Made by a program: the position numbers and the translations under genes. A stretch of 64,000 nucleotides of DNA, taken from the NCBI GenBank assembly GCA_964617665.1, contig CAZUAH010000006.1:12109-76108 (forward strand). Reading direction: 5' to 3'. This DNA comes from JADHUC01 sp964617665. Lineage in GTDB: Bacteria; Planctomycetota; Planctomycetia; Pirellulales; Pirellulaceae. Shown in pieces: positions 52,205 through 61,788 of this stretch (within the stretch, counting starts at the first letter, position 1; each line of letters begins with the position of its first letter). The notes below the pieces were generated by a model. It had not been told where the DNA came from. It did no database searches and was given only the letters and a program-made list of their open reading frames with translations.

Positions 52205-54103
52205 CTATTCACCGACAACGCCCAGTTCGGCGATGGATGCCCAGGGTTGGCCGTTCACTTCCGAAAGCACTCTTATCTTTACATAGCGGGCTCGCACCTC
52301 CGCGCATTTGGCATCTTGGGCTTCTTTCGATTTGCCGAAGGTGGTTTCTGCAATGGGTTTGCCGAACTGGTCGGGCGAATCGCTGACGTAGAACTCGCAC
52401 TCCTTCACCGCCCCATTCCAACCGGCGTCCTGCCGGGCCATGTAGCGGAAGCCGCGAATCGCGTATTCGGCGCCGAGATCGATGACCAACTCGTGCGGGT
52501 GCTTGCGTAAGTTCGGCTGGAATTGCGAGTGCCAGTGAGTGCGAGGATCGCCGTCGATGGCGCAGCTTGCGAGCCTGCCGTTGGATCGCGATTCGCTGCT
52601 CGCTCGCTGAATCTTCCAAGCTTTGTTGGGAATCAGGCCCTCGGCGGGCATCGACTTGACTGGGCCAGGCACTCGCGCTGTGCCGTATTTGGCGCGGCGG
52701 TCGGCCTCGTGTATTGACCGGTCGTGGAACGTGCCTTCCACGGCCGGTTCATGTGCCTGTTCTGCCAGTGCCTTCATCTTGTCCAGGATATCCGCGTGTT
52801 GGTCGGCCACGTCGTGTTCCTCGCTGATGTCCTTGCTCAGATCGTACAGCTCCCAAGGGCGGTTGGTCCGTGGTTGAATGGCCTTCCAATTGTCCATCCG
52901 TACGGCGACTTGTTGGCCGAGTTCCCAGTAAAGATACTCGTGCTGCTTCTGTTTCCGGCCCGCGGCTTCTTCGCCTAAAAGCTCCGGCACGATCGAGATG
53001 CCGTCGATATCCTCAGGTGCTTCGGCGCCTGTCAACTCGGCACATGTCGGAAGGACATCGGGGAAATACCACAACAGATCGCTCACGCGTCCTGCTTCGA
53101 TACGACCGGGCCATCGGGCAATCATGGGAATGCGCAAACCGCCTTCGTACAGATTGCCTTTGCGTCCACGGAATTCGACGCCCGTCTTCGGATTGACGTT
53201 CGCACCGTGGAATCCGCGCGGGTGATCCGCATCACGAAAATAGTCGGCGCCGCCGTTATCGCCGCAGAAGAACACGATCGTATTCTCCTCCAGCTTCAAC
53301 TCTTTCAGCAACGCGAAGACCTCGCCGACTTGCCGGTCGACCATGGTCACCATCGCGGCATAGCGTTTGGCATCCTCCGGCCACGGCTGCTCCGCGTAGA
53401 TTTGCCAAGCAGGATCCGCGTCGGGGATGTCGAATATGCCGTGTGGTGGTGTGATGGGCATGTAGCAGAAAAACGGCTGGTCCTTGTTCTCGCGGATGAA
53501 CTTCATGGCTTCGTCCACGATCACATAATGCGAGTAGGTTTCACCGTTGCTTCCGCCGTGATTGTTGGGCAACGCCAATTCTTCACTGTTGCGGACGATG
53601 TAATGCGGATAGTAGCTGTGTGCGTGTACCTGATCGTAGTAGCCAACGAAGATGTCGAAACCGTGTTCCTCGGGTACGCCCGTCGAGCCACGTCCGCCGC
53701 ATCCCCATTTGCCGAATCCGCCCGTGGCGTATCCCTCGCGTTTGAGTACCGAGGCGATCGTCTCTTCGCCCTCACGCATCGCAGTGCCACCATCATTCTT
53801 GCGCACCGACGTGTGGCCGCTGTGTTTGCCCGTCATCAGGCAGCAACGAGTCGGAGCACAGACAGATGCACCCGCCAACGCCTGGGTGAATCGAATACCC
53901 TCGGATGCCATGTGATCCAGATTCGGCGTCTTGATGTTCGGATTTCCCAAACAGGAAAGCTCGTAGTAGCCCATCTCGTCAGCCATGATGTAGACGATGT
54001 TTGGTTTGAGCGTTTCCGCGCGGACCTCGCCAAGTATCGAACCGACAATCGCCATCAGCACGAGAGCAACAGAATGAGTACGAAAACTCCGGAATCTCAA
54101 CAT
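52205..54103 (-). CDS. Secreted sulfatase with C-terminal F5/8 (discoidin) domain
   Basis: 632 residues from the ATG at 54103, preceded by GGAGGA; the signal peptide ends near residue 29. NIVYIMADEMG gives the metal-site acid pair, CAPTR holds the formylglycine Cys82, GKWGCGG and FCGDNGG supply other active-site residues. The sulfatase part runs to about 500. Residues about 505-632 form a galactose-binding-like discoidin domain (ASCAIDGDPRTHWHSQF, HELVIDLGAEYAIRGFRYMA, RARYVKIRVLSEVNG) that should hold the enzyme on a glycan. The enzyme is likely periplasmic or surface bound. The canonical motif C-x-P-x-R is kept, with Thr in the fourth place. Confidence 0.94.
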   Translation of the reverse strand: MLRFRSFRTHSVALVLMAIVGSILGEVRAETLKPNIVYIMADEMGYYELSCLGNPNIKTPNLDHMASEGIRFTQALAGASVCAPTRCCLMTGKHSGHTSVRKNDGGTAMREGEETIASVLKREGYATGGFGKWGCGGRGSTGVPEEHGFDIFVGYYDQVHAHSYYPHYIVRNSEELALPNNHGGSNGETYSHYVIVDEAMKFIRENKDQPFFCYMPITPPHGIFDIPDADPAWQIYAEQPWPEDAKRYAAMVTMVDRQVGEVFALLKELKLEENTIVFFCGDNGGADYFRDADHPRGFHGANVNPKTGVEFRGRKGNLYEGGLRIPMIARWPGRIEAGRVSDLLWYFPDVLPTCAELTGAEAPEDIDGISIVPELLGEEAAGRKQKQHEYLYWELGQQVAVRMDNWKAIQPRTNRPWELYDLSKDISEEHDVADQHADILDKMKALAEQAHEPAVEGTFHDRSIHEADRRAKYGTARVPGPVKSMPAEGLIPNKAWKIQRASSESRSNGRLASCAIDGDPRTHWHSQFQPNLRKHPHELVIDLGAEYAIRGFRYMARQDAGWNGAVKECEFYVSDSPDQFGKPIAETTFGKSKEAQDAKCAEVRARYVKIRVLSEVNGQPWASIAELGVVGE

Positions 54104-54318
54104 CTTCTTTTCCTCCGTTACCAAGTCGCCTGAAGACGGTACCACGAACGATTCACTGGCTATCTACGTTAGCTGAAACGGATCGGCTATGCTACACATC
54201 TTCTCAATCCGGGTGGCCGTTCGATGCTTCAATCGTTGCTCTGGCTCGCCCTGTGCAGTAGACTGGGACTCAGCGGTCACATTCAGCAATTCACAACGAC
54301 ACGAGGAGGACGATATCG

Positions 54319-55005
54319 ATGAAGATGCTGCTTTCCATTGCCCTGGTTGCCCCACTTCTTCTGACTGCAGTCTATGTGTCACCCGCAGCGGACAACACAC
54401 CGCCGGAAGGATTCGCGGCGCTTTTCAACGGCAAAGATTTGACGGGCTGGAAAGGTCTGGTGGCCAACCCGCCAAAGCGGGCAGCGATGACACCCGAAGC
54501 GCTGGCCGAGGCCCAGAAGAAGGCCGATGAAAACATGCGCCAGCATTGGCAAATCGTGGATGGAACGTTGGTCTTCGACGGAAAAGGCAAAAGTCTGTGC
54601 ACGGCGAAAGACTATGGAGATTTCGAGATGTACGTCGACTGGAAGATCAAAGAAAAAGGCGACAGCGGCATTTATCTGCGCGGTACGCCTCAGGTGCAGA
54701 TTTGGGACACGGCTCAACGCCCTGAAGGATCAGGAGGTCTGTTCAACAACAAGAAGAATCCATCGAAACCGTTGGTGTGCGCCGACAATCCTATTGGCGA
54801 ATGGAACACGTTTCGCATCAAGATGATCGGCGAGAAGGTCACCGTGTGGCTGAACGACAAACTGGTGGTGGACAACGTGGTGCTGGAGAACTACTGGGAG
54901 CGGGACAAGCCGATCTATCCGGCCGAACAGATCGAATTACAGAACCACGGAAACACGCTGTATTTCAAGAACATCTACATTCGCGAGATTCCGCGAAAAG
55001 AATGA
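54319..55005 (+). CDS. Secreted DUF1080 (3-keto-disaccharide hydrolase-like) protein
   Basis: 228 residues with a signal peptide (about 1-23) and GAGGAGGA upstream of the ATG. FAALFNGKDLTGWKGL is the classic DUF1080 start, followed by QIVDGTLVFDGKGKSL, GDSGIYLRGTPQVQIWD and NTLYFKNIYIREI at the end. It should be a concanavalin-like sandwich acting on glycosides outside the cytoplasm. The riboflavin kinase gene starts only 16 bases downstream, an unusual partner, so the transcript probably continues into ribF. It shares the family but not the close sequence of the protein at 17536. Confidence 0.92.
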   Translation: MKMLLSIALVAPLLLTAVYVSPAADNTPPEGFAALFNGKDLTGWKGLVANPPKRAAMTPEALAEAQKKADENMRQHWQIVDGTLVFDGKGKSLCTAKDYGDFEMYVDWKIKEKGDSGIYLRGTPQVQIWDTAQRPEGSGGLFNNKKNPSKPLVCADNPIGEWNTFRIKMIGEKVTVWLNDKLVVDNVVLENYWERDKPIYPAEQIELQNHGNTLYFKNIYIREIPRKE

Positions 55006-55021
55006 TCGGACAAGGAGTATC

Positions 55022-55948
55022 GTGAGACTGCTTCGAACGTTGGAAGATCTTTCGTCGGATTTGCGCCATGGCGCCGTTGCTATCGGAAATTTTGACGGCG
55101 TACATCTTGGGCATGCTCGTTTGGTAGAACGACTGGAGGCCCAGGCACGCGACTCTGGCGGACCGGCCATTGTGTTCACGTTCGATCCCCATCCCGCTCG
55201 GTTACTCCGGCCCGACGAAGCGCCACCGCCTCTGACTTGGGCGGAACGCAAGGCCGAGTTGCTGACCGAATTGGGTGTCGATGCCGTTATCGCCTATCCC
55301 ACCGACGAAGCATTGCTGGAGATGCCGGCCGAGGAGTTCTTTGATCATATCGTGTGCGGGCAACTTGGTGCTCGCGCCATGGTCGAGGGCCCCAACTTCC
55401 GCTTCGGCCGCGACCGGGTTGGAGACGTGCAACTGCTGACGACGCTGTGTGAACGCGCAGATGTGACCCTGGAGATCGTCGAGCCCCTGACCGAAGGCAG
55501 CGACTACGTGTCCAGTAGTCTGATTCGCGAGCGTATCCGAGTGGGCGATGTAGATACGGCGCGAGAAATGTTGACGCGCCCCTACCGTGTCCGGGGGCTC
55601 GTGACACATGGCGCTCGCCGCGGCGCTTCGATCGGTTTTCCAACGGCGAATGTCGAAGCCATCGACACGCTCCTGCCGGGCCCCGGCGTGTATGCTGGTC
55701 GAGGCACGACTGTGGACGATACTTGGCCCGCGGCCATTAATATTGGGCCCAATCCAACCTTTGGTGAACATGCCTTGAAATTCGAATCTCACCTGATCGG
55801 TTTTCGCGGATCGCTGTACGGCCAGCCACTTGAGGTTGACTTCTTGGCCCGACTTCGCGACATTCACCCGTTTGGCTCGGTGGACGAGTTGAAGCGTCAA
55901 CTCGCAAGCGACGTCAAGGCCGCTCGAGAAATCGCCGAGCGCGGCTAG
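55022..55948 (+). CDS. ribF: Bifunctional riboflavin kinase / FAD synthetase
   Basis: 308 residues from a GTG at 55022 with AAGGAG upstream. The N-terminal adenylyltransferase domain has AIGNFDGVHLGHARLV (near 20-35), TFDPHPARLL and FRFGRDRVGD. SSSLIRERIRVGDV leads into the C-terminal kinase domain with GFPTANV near 205 and GVYAG. The enzyme makes FMN and FAD from riboflavin in the cytosol. FAD is needed by PutA in this window, but no direct link is implied. It precedes a DHH phosphoesterase gene by 86 bases. Confidence 0.96.
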   Translation: MRLLRTLEDLSSDLRHGAVAIGNFDGVHLGHARLVERLEAQARDSGGPAIVFTFDPHPARLLRPDEAPPPLTWAERKAELLTELGVDAVIAYPTDEALLEMPAEEFFDHIVCGQLGARAMVEGPNFRFGRDRVGDVQLLTTLCERADVTLEIVEPLTEGSDYVSSSLIRERIRVGDVDTAREMLTRPYRVRGLVTHGARRGASIGFPTANVEAIDTLLPGPGVYAGRGTTVDDTWPAAINIGPNPTFGEHALKFESHLIGFRGSLYGQPLEVDFLARLRDIHPFGSVDELKRQLASDVKAAREIAERG

Positions 55949-55985
55949 CCGAATCGTTCGGGCCGCAAGTCACAACCATACGTGG

Positions 55986-56004
55986 GGCACGATTCTGTCG
56001 TGCC
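55986..56004. repeat. Short inverted repeat between ribF and the DHH gene
   Basis: GGCACGA (55986-55992), loop TTCTG, TCGTGCC (55998-56004). It is followed by a further TGCCGAGGCA mini-palindrome. It is probably a copy of a planctomycete short palindrome family. Confidence 0.55.
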
Positions 56005-56034
56005 GAGGCACGAGGAAGACGAAGAACCGCACTA

Positions 56035-57015
56035 ATGACAATTGACTGGCAAAGATTTGCGGATATCACAAAGGATCACAACAAGTTCCTGGTCACCAGC
56101 CACATCCGACCGGATTGCGATGCGCTGGGCAGCGAGCTTGGCATGGCAATGATCCTGGAAGCGTTGGGCAAGGATGTGATCATCGTCAACGGCGATGCGA
56201 CTCCGCCCAACTTGGCGTTCATTGACCCGCAGCATCGCATCAAGAAGCTCGGCCAAGACGTTCAGGCGGCGGACTTGGACGACATCGACGTTTTGATCGT
56301 CCTCGATACGAGCGCGTGGGCCCAGTTGGGCCCGATGAGTGACGTGATCCGCACGACCAAAGCTAAGAAGCTGCTCGTTGACCATCACGTCAGCGGGGAC
56401 GACATTGGTGCGGAGTTGTTCAAGGACACGACAGCCGAGGCCACTGGCCGTCTAGTGCTGGAAGCGGCGGAACACCTTGGCGTGACCGTAACGCCGGAGA
56501 TTGCCGCTCCTTTGTTTGCCGCGATTGCCACCGACACGGGATGGTTCCGATTTTCCTCCGTCGACAGTGTCACGTATCGAGCCGTCGCACGCTTGGTCGA
56601 TGCAGGAGTACGACCGTGCGATATCTACGGCGAGTTGTATGAACGAGACACGCTTGGCCGGCTGCGTTTGCGGGGCTTGATCCTATCGCGAGTCGAATCG
56701 GAACTCGATGGGCGGCTAGTGCACACGTATGTGCTCAAGGAAGATTTCACTCGCACCGGTGCTCTGCCCAGCGATACGGAAGACGTCATCAACATGACAT
56801 TGGCCATCACGGGAACGGAGGCGGCCGTGATCATGGTCGAGCAGGCAAGCGGAGGCTTCAAACTAAGTTTCCGTAGCCGCTGCGAACTGGATTGCAGTCA
56901 GATTGCCGAACAGTTCGGAGGCGGAGGCCATAAGGCCGCGGCTGGCGCATTCATCGAAGGCACGTTAGATCAAGTGCAGCCCAAAGCTCTTGACGTCGTG
57001 CGCGCGGCCATGTGA
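56035..57015 (+). CDS. DHH-family phosphoesterase (NrnA-like)
   Basis: 326 residues. The DHH domain shows HIRPDCDALGSE, IVLDTSAW, VDHHVSGD and IATDTGWFRF, which carry the Asp and His ligands for two manganese ions. The C-terminal DHHA1 domain ends in FGGGGHKAAAGAF. This order and length match NrnA, which degrades short oligoribonucleotides and, in some species, removes phosphate from 3'-phosphoadenosine 5'-phosphate. The latter role would suit cells with much sulfur traffic, but the sequence cannot decide. It follows ribF on the same strand. Confidence 0.92.
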   Translation: MTIDWQRFADITKDHNKFLVTSHIRPDCDALGSELGMAMILEALGKDVIIVNGDATPPNLAFIDPQHRIKKLGQDVQAADLDDIDVLIVLDTSAWAQLGPMSDVIRTTKAKKLLVDHHVSGDDIGAELFKDTTAEATGRLVLEAAEHLGVTVTPEIAAPLFAAIATDTGWFRFSSVDSVTYRAVARLVDAGVRPCDIYGELYERDTLGRLRLRGLILSRVESELDGRLVHTYVLKEDFTRTGALPSDTEDVINMTLAITGTEAAVIMVEQASGGFKLSFRSRCELDCSQIAEQFGGGGHKAAAGAFIEGTLDQVQPKALDVVRAAM

Positions 57016-57107
57016 TAGCGTGCAGATCGCACTTCACGCTTGTCGAGATCCGCTTTCATCGGCTGAAGCTCAGAGCCGAATGGTCACGAGATCGGGCCTT
57101 GCATCAT

Positions 57108-59963
57108 TCATCTTGCGATCAGTACCACCCAGTCTTCATCGGCGTCGGTTGGCGGCGTGCCCAAAGGCACTCGTGAACCGCCGGTGATCGGTTTTGTCTT
57201 GCCCTCAAACGCGCCGTTGCGTGGGTTGTACCATCTCTGTTGGAAGGTTCCTTTGGCAGCGGAAAGGTCGAGCGTGCCGCTGGGATTGGCTTTCGGCAAA
57301 TACACCGCGTAGATTTCGCCCGGTTTCGCGAGGACTTGTGCGCTGAGCTGAATTGACTTGCCGCGACCGGTGCCGACTCGGATCGTCCCAGCACCGGCTG
57401 CGAGTTCGTCGGCTGGCTGCATTTTCCAGAACGGCAGGTTCTCCTGCATGAATCTACGAGCATGCCACGTGTAACTCCAAAGGGCCTCGCGTTCGGGCGT
57501 CTTGAAGCTTTCAGTTTCGAGAAAGTCGTCGAGAATATACTCGATCATGCCGCCTGACAGATACGTGGGCCAGAGCTTCTCCTTGCGGTGACCGTCGGCG
57601 TCGTCTACGGGGACGTGTGATTGTTCTTGCCCGCGGTCGACCGTGAACTCGTCCAACGAAACGGGAAGAGGGCGGCCCGCTTGGCTGGTTGCTTGTCGAA
57701 AGGCTTCAGTCACTTCATGAATTGGCCGTTGATTGAGTTGGATCGAGGTGAGGCCGAAGCGTTCATCGCCGAAAGTGAATCGCAGCTTTTCCAACGGATC
57801 GCCCGCGCTGTGAACGGTGACGGGATGGCCGTACGGATCGGTTGCGTTGATGTAGTCGGCAAAGGCACGGATGCGATCCGGGCCGAAATTGAACTGCAGG
57901 TTGTACTCTTCGCACAGGTTCCACTCCAACGCCAGATGGTGCCCAAAGCGGGCGATCATCTCGCGATAGTACAGTTTTCGTTCCGTTCCCAGTTCGCCGT
58001 CATCCAACTCTATCTTGTTTGGCCTTTCAGCCTCGTTGAATACGAAATGCAGGAAGATGCCTTTTCGTTGTGCGTAGGCAAAGACATCATTCCACTGTCG
58101 CAGTTTGCTGATGTCATAGTGCAGGTTGTCGTTCGCCGGGCTGCCGTTCGGCTTCGGCAAACCGACCCAGGGCCACACATCTTTGCCATCGCCGCCGATG
58201 TTCATCGTCAGGAAGTAGATGCTGTTGACGTGCCGTGATGCCAAGTAGTTAAGTGCACCGATGATCCCACGGCCATCTTGGTCGCCCCAATCCGGATCGC
58301 CCAGTCGCCAATCCTCGACGTGTGCGGCGTACTTGTGGTTCGGTGGTGTGTTATCAAAGCCCGCGTGCGCCAGGAAGTTCTCCGGGCTGTCCGTGCCACC
58401 GCGAATCCAGTACGGGCCGTCTCTGAACTTCAAATAGTGACCGCCGACGTACTCCAAGCGACCCCACTTGAGAAAGGAGCCATCATGCTCCGCGTGATGG
58501 CCATCTTGATCGCGTGCCGCAATATCGAACTCGCCGCTCGTCCCGTCGAATGCGTTCGGTTCGCCGGCAATCGGATCGAGCGACACGGCGACGTTCTTCC
58601 CCACGCGAAACGATGCTTTGAAGGTCCAATGTCCTGCTTCGTCCGGCGAGAATCGCACTCGCCACACATCGCCGGTTCCGCCGCCGTGTCCATCGCCATC
58701 AAAAAAGCCTGGCACGTTGTACTTCTGACCAGACGGGCCAGTGAACGCAACCTGAAGGCGGTAGTCGAGAAACGGATTGGGATCGTCGTTGCTCTCGCGA
58801 GCCACGGGACCGTGGAAGCTGATCGTGATCGGATGCCAAATGCGACGTTCGCCGTCAACGACGGGATCGAGAATCGCTTCGCCGACCTTCCGGAGAAACA
58901 CGTCATACTCGGCCGTGGTGATCTCGTCCTCCCGCTGGTCCAGGCCGAGCCGCACGATGACTATGTCCCACGCCGGGATGACGAACAGATCGTTGTTGTT
59001 GTAGCCGCTTCGTTCATACGTGCCGACCGGGGCGTCCGGCCATCGTCGTTTGCCGTCCGGCTTGATTCCATTAGGCCACCAATGGTAGCCGTAGACCCCC
59101 GAGCCCTGCCGGTTGCTTGTCGGAAGGCCCGCGGGGACCGTAGCCGGCACTTGCACCTTGGTCGCTTCCCGGACCCAGGAGGCGCTGACCAGTTGTTTGC
59201 CGTTCCAGTTGCCCCGGTTCAAGAACAGATGCCCAAATCGTGCCAAGTCACTGGCGGTGATTTCGATACCTCCGGTCCAGTTGAGCGCCTTTTTGGTCGA
59301 GTCGAGTTGCCATCGGAATTGAGTGATACCGATCGGATCGAGAATTCTCCGTTTCAAGTAATCGTGAAGCGATTCGCCAGCGATCTTCGTCAACACATAT
59401 CCGTATTGCTGCGTGGCCTCGTCCCAATACATGTACTTCGTTCCGGGCGCGAAGAACGGAGGCAGCGGATCAACCAGGGCGTTCTGGTCACCGCGACGCT
59501 CACCGTCAAAATCGTAGGTTCCGCCAACACCGTCGATGCCGGATGTCATGGTTGCCAGATGACGCAAAGTCACGGTCGGATAGTGCTCTGCGAGATCAGG
59601 ACTAAAGTCCTTTGCGAGTGTGTCGAGCGTACATCTCCCATCTTCGATCAACAGGCCGTGAGCGGTGCTGGTGAACGCCTTCGAAACCGACCAGATGCGC
59701 TGCTGTGTGTCGGCCTCTGCCCCTTTCCAAATCATGCGCCCATTGCGAATGACGACCATCCGCTTGACGCCATTCGAGCCTGCGTGTTCCTGCAAGTACT
59801 CAATGGCTGCCTTGAGCCTGTCCGAGTGAACGTGCTGCGATTCGGGCGTGGCCAACTCCCAATCATCGCCAGGGAAAATGATCTTTTTGTCCGCTTCGGC
59901 AGCGGCAATGAAACCAGGCGAAACTATACAGGCAACAAGCCATGACGCGAATAAAGGCCGCAT
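57108..59963 (-). CDS. Secreted fusion: beta-lactamase-type serine hydrolase plus DUF5060/glycoside hydrolase
   Basis: 951 residues from the ATG at 59963, with GGGAG upstream and a signal peptide to about 23. Residues about 35-385 are a class C beta-lactamase/serine hydrolase domain: SxxK is Ser92-Val-Ser-Lys95, and the Tyr motif is YWD where YxN is usual. Next comes a DUF5060-like beta domain (about 400-510, GDVWRVRFSPDEAGHWTFKA). Then a glycosidase TIM-barrel of the DUF4038/apiosidase type (about 545-850), with candidate catalytic Glu in EWNLCEEYN (about 684) and SLDEFTVD (about 772). A short C-terminal beta part follows. The two enzyme classes in one chain are unusual; no frame change is seen, so it seems a true fusion. 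Confidence 0.82.
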   Translation of the reverse strand: MRPLFASWLVACIVSPGFIAAAEADKKIIFPGDDWELATPESQHVHSDRLKAAIEYLQEHAGSNGVKRMVVIRNGRMIWKGAEADTQQRIWSVSKAFTSTAHGLLIEDGRCTLDTLAKDFSPDLAEHYPTVTLRHLATMTSGIDGVGGTYDFDGERRGDQNALVDPLPPFFAPGTKYMYWDEATQQYGYVLTKIAGESLHDYLKRRILDPIGITQFRWQLDSTKKALNWTGGIEITASDLARFGHLFLNRGNWNGKQLVSASWVREATKVQVPATVPAGLPTSNRQGSGVYGYHWWPNGIKPDGKRRWPDAPVGTYERSGYNNNDLFVIPAWDIVIVRLGLDQREDEITTAEYDVFLRKVGEAILDPVVDGERRIWHPITISFHGPVARESNDDPNPFLDYRLQVAFTGPSGQKYNVPGFFDGDGHGGGTGDVWRVRFSPDEAGHWTFKASFRVGKNVAVSLDPIAGEPNAFDGTSGEFDIAARDQDGHHAEHDGSFLKWGRLEYVGGHYLKFRDGPYWIRGGTDSPENFLAHAGFDNTPPNHKYAAHVEDWRLGDPDWGDQDGRGIIGALNYLASRHVNSIYFLTMNIGGDGKDVWPWVGLPKPNGSPANDNLHYDISKLRQWNDVFAYAQRKGIFLHFVFNEAERPNKIELDDGELGTERKLYYREMIARFGHHLALEWNLCEEYNLQFNFGPDRIRAFADYINATDPYGHPVTVHSAGDPLEKLRFTFGDERFGLTSIQLNQRPIHEVTEAFRQATSQAGRPLPVSLDEFTVDRGQEQSHVPVDDADGHRKEKLWPTYLSGGMIEYILDDFLETESFKTPEREALWSYTWHARRFMQENLPFWKMQPADELAAGAGTIRVGTGRGKSIQLSAQVLAKPGEIYAVYLPKANPSGTLDLSAAKGTFQQRWYNPRNGAFEGKTKPITGGSRVPLGTPPTDADEDWVVLIAR

Positions 59964-60006
59964 AAGGCAGTCTCCCGGAGAGAATCGAGATCGAGCACCA
60001 GCGTAA

Positions 60007-61788
60007 TCAGTCGGATTTGGCCTGCTCGTTCGAGATCCGCTTGGCGAATTCCTGACGGACTTCGAGCAACTTGTCCGGCTGTCTGCAGTAGTCCCACCAG
60101 TTCGGCGCAATTCTGTCAACCAGTTCTTTCACGGCCTTTTGACCAGCGGCCTGTTCCAGGAGAACGAAGTACTCGTAGTCTTCCATGCCGTCGCGGAGGT
60201 TCTTCAGACGCATCGAGGAAACCGGTCCGTCTATCCCGCACGGGACGCCGGGATAGAACAGGTATCCGCCGCCGTTGAAATGTCCGGAATGGGAAAACGT
60301 GGGATTGTTCCATGGATCGAGCACGGTGGTCACTGTGCTCCAGTACAACAACCCCGTGATGCCGTACTGCCGGTTGATCCACGCTGGCACGCGGTACACG
60401 AGCAAAGGCCGGTCGATGTGCCAGTAGGGCGGATCGAAAGCTTTCAAGCGATCGTATTCCGGATGGTATCGCGGGGCGGGCTGAACCAGCGCTGTATACG
60501 ACCACACCTCATCTCCGTGGCTGATCTTTTCGAGAATGGTCTTCCGGTCGATGAAGGCCCAGAGCGGGCACCAGATGTCTATGGCCGGATCAATGTCGGG
60601 CCAGGACGGATCGTGCGGATAAGGCTGTTCGACTACCAGGCATTTCAACTCCGGAACGGCCTCGTGGACAAGTTCGCCCAACACGAGGACCTGCTCGTAG
60701 TTCTCCTTCAAGTTCGGCTCGTCCCACAAGTACGCGTAAGCCCGGTCCGACCAGCCATTCTGCTTCAGGTAGTTGTAATACTCTCGATAGTACTTCTGTG
60801 CCTTCTCTTTTTCCGCAGGCGGTATGCGTGTGTAATCGTCCTCTGATGCGGATACGCGTAGCCTAGCAAACGGCGCCCTGGGTATCTCGAAATCGGTTAC
60901 GTGCAACTCGGTGATGAATTCCTTGAGTGCCTGGTGGTGCTCGGGAACAACCGTCAAAGAGCCGTCGTTCTTGACCTCCGGCAACAGGTGATGCGGCAGC
61001 GGCGGGTTCAGCCGATGTTCGGCCATTGCGCGGCAGTAGCGCATTTCGATTTCTTTGAACTCGTCCGAATCGCGGGGTATGTCGAAGTATCGCGCGACGT
61101 TCCGGAAATGACCAAAGTGGTTCCTGTGTGTCGGCCCGTCCGGCAGTGCGAAATCCCAGACGGTCAGCTTGACGGGGATCTCCGCGGAAAGTCCTCGTCG
61201 AGTCCGAACGCGGAACGTGCCCTCGTAGACGCCCGGCGCCGCGTCCTTGGGAACGTGAACGTCGCCCCAGATCGGCTGGTTTTGCCTGCGGAAGACCTCG
61301 AACGGCAGAGCGTGCATCTCGTGTCCTTCCACGGTGCTCGGCTCTCCCCACCTTCCCCAAATCCGGCGCCGAGGTTCGATGGTCTCGCCCGTAATCGGGT
61401 TGACAAACGGAACCAGCGCGTCTGGGTAGAGTCCAGGCGGAAGCTCTGCCCGGCGCGTCGGTCGTCTGACGCGCACGTATTCCTCGCGGTACAGCTTGAT
61501 GCAATCGCTGCCGATTTTCGCGCCATCAGCCCCTGCCAGATCGGAAATCTCGGCCTTGGCGACTTGGACGTTTTCGTCACCGGCGGCCACGACAACTTGG
61601 AACGACTCCCATTCATTCCTGGCCGCTTGGATCTCTGCCTGCTGTCGGCCGTACAGTTCCTGGTCCTGCCCAATCCGCTCCAGGCTGCTCAACGCCGTCA
61701 GCCGAATTCCGTTTTCCTCAGCGGCACCGACGAACGGACCAGCGATCAGCACAAGAGCCGACACGAGACATAGCACGCTTCTTTTCAT
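60007..61788 (-). CDS. Secreted DUF4091-type glycoside hydrolase-like protein
   Basis: 593 residues from the ATG at 61788, which overlaps the stop of the preceding gene (ATGA). A signal peptide covers about 1-21. An N-terminal beta domain (about 25-225, QAARNEWESFQVVVAAGDEN and APGVYEGTFRVRTRRG) leads to a barrel with YAYLWDEPNLKENY (near 360), IDIWCPLWAFID and ITGLLYWSTVTTVLDPW, then the DUF4091 end GMEDYEYFVLLEQAA. The family is predicted to be glycosidases with Asp-Glu in the WDEP motif. The gene is coupled to the FGE-like lipoprotein upstream and lies 43 bases before the beta-lactamase/glycosidase fusion. Confidence 0.82.
   Translation of the reverse strand: MKRSVLCLVSALVLIAGPFVGAAEENGIRLTALSSLERIGQDQELYGRQQAEIQAARNEWESFQVVVAAGDENVQVAKAEISDLAGADGAKIGSDCIKLYREEYVRVRRPTRRAELPPGLYPDALVPFVNPITGETIEPRRRIWGRWGEPSTVEGHEMHALPFEVFRRQNQPIWGDVHVPKDAAPGVYEGTFRVRTRRGLSAEIPVKLTVWDFALPDGPTHRNHFGHFRNVARYFDIPRDSDEFKEIEMRYCRAMAEHRLNPPLPHHLLPEVKNDGSLTVVPEHHQALKEFITELHVTDFEIPRAPFARLRVSASEDDYTRIPPAEKEKAQKYYREYYNYLKQNGWSDRAYAYLWDEPNLKENYEQVLVLGELVHEAVPELKCLVVEQPYPHDPSWPDIDPAIDIWCPLWAFIDRKTILEKISHGDEVWSYTALVQPAPRYHPEYDRLKAFDPPYWHIDRPLLVYRVPAWINRQYGITGLLYWSTVTTVLDPWNNPTFSHSGHFNGGGYLFYPGVPCGIDGPVSSMRLKNLRDGMEDYEYFVLLEQAAGQKAVKELVDRIAPNWWDYCRQPDKLLEVRQEFAKRISNEQAKSD

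Noticed and set aside
53207..54133. 308-codon open frame on the plus strand
   Set aside because: It is antisense to the sulfatase and has no protein-like motif.
58278..59945. 555-codon open frame on the plus strand
   Set aside because: It is antisense to the fusion enzyme, which has clear domains and a signal peptide. Long antisense frames are expected at this base composition.
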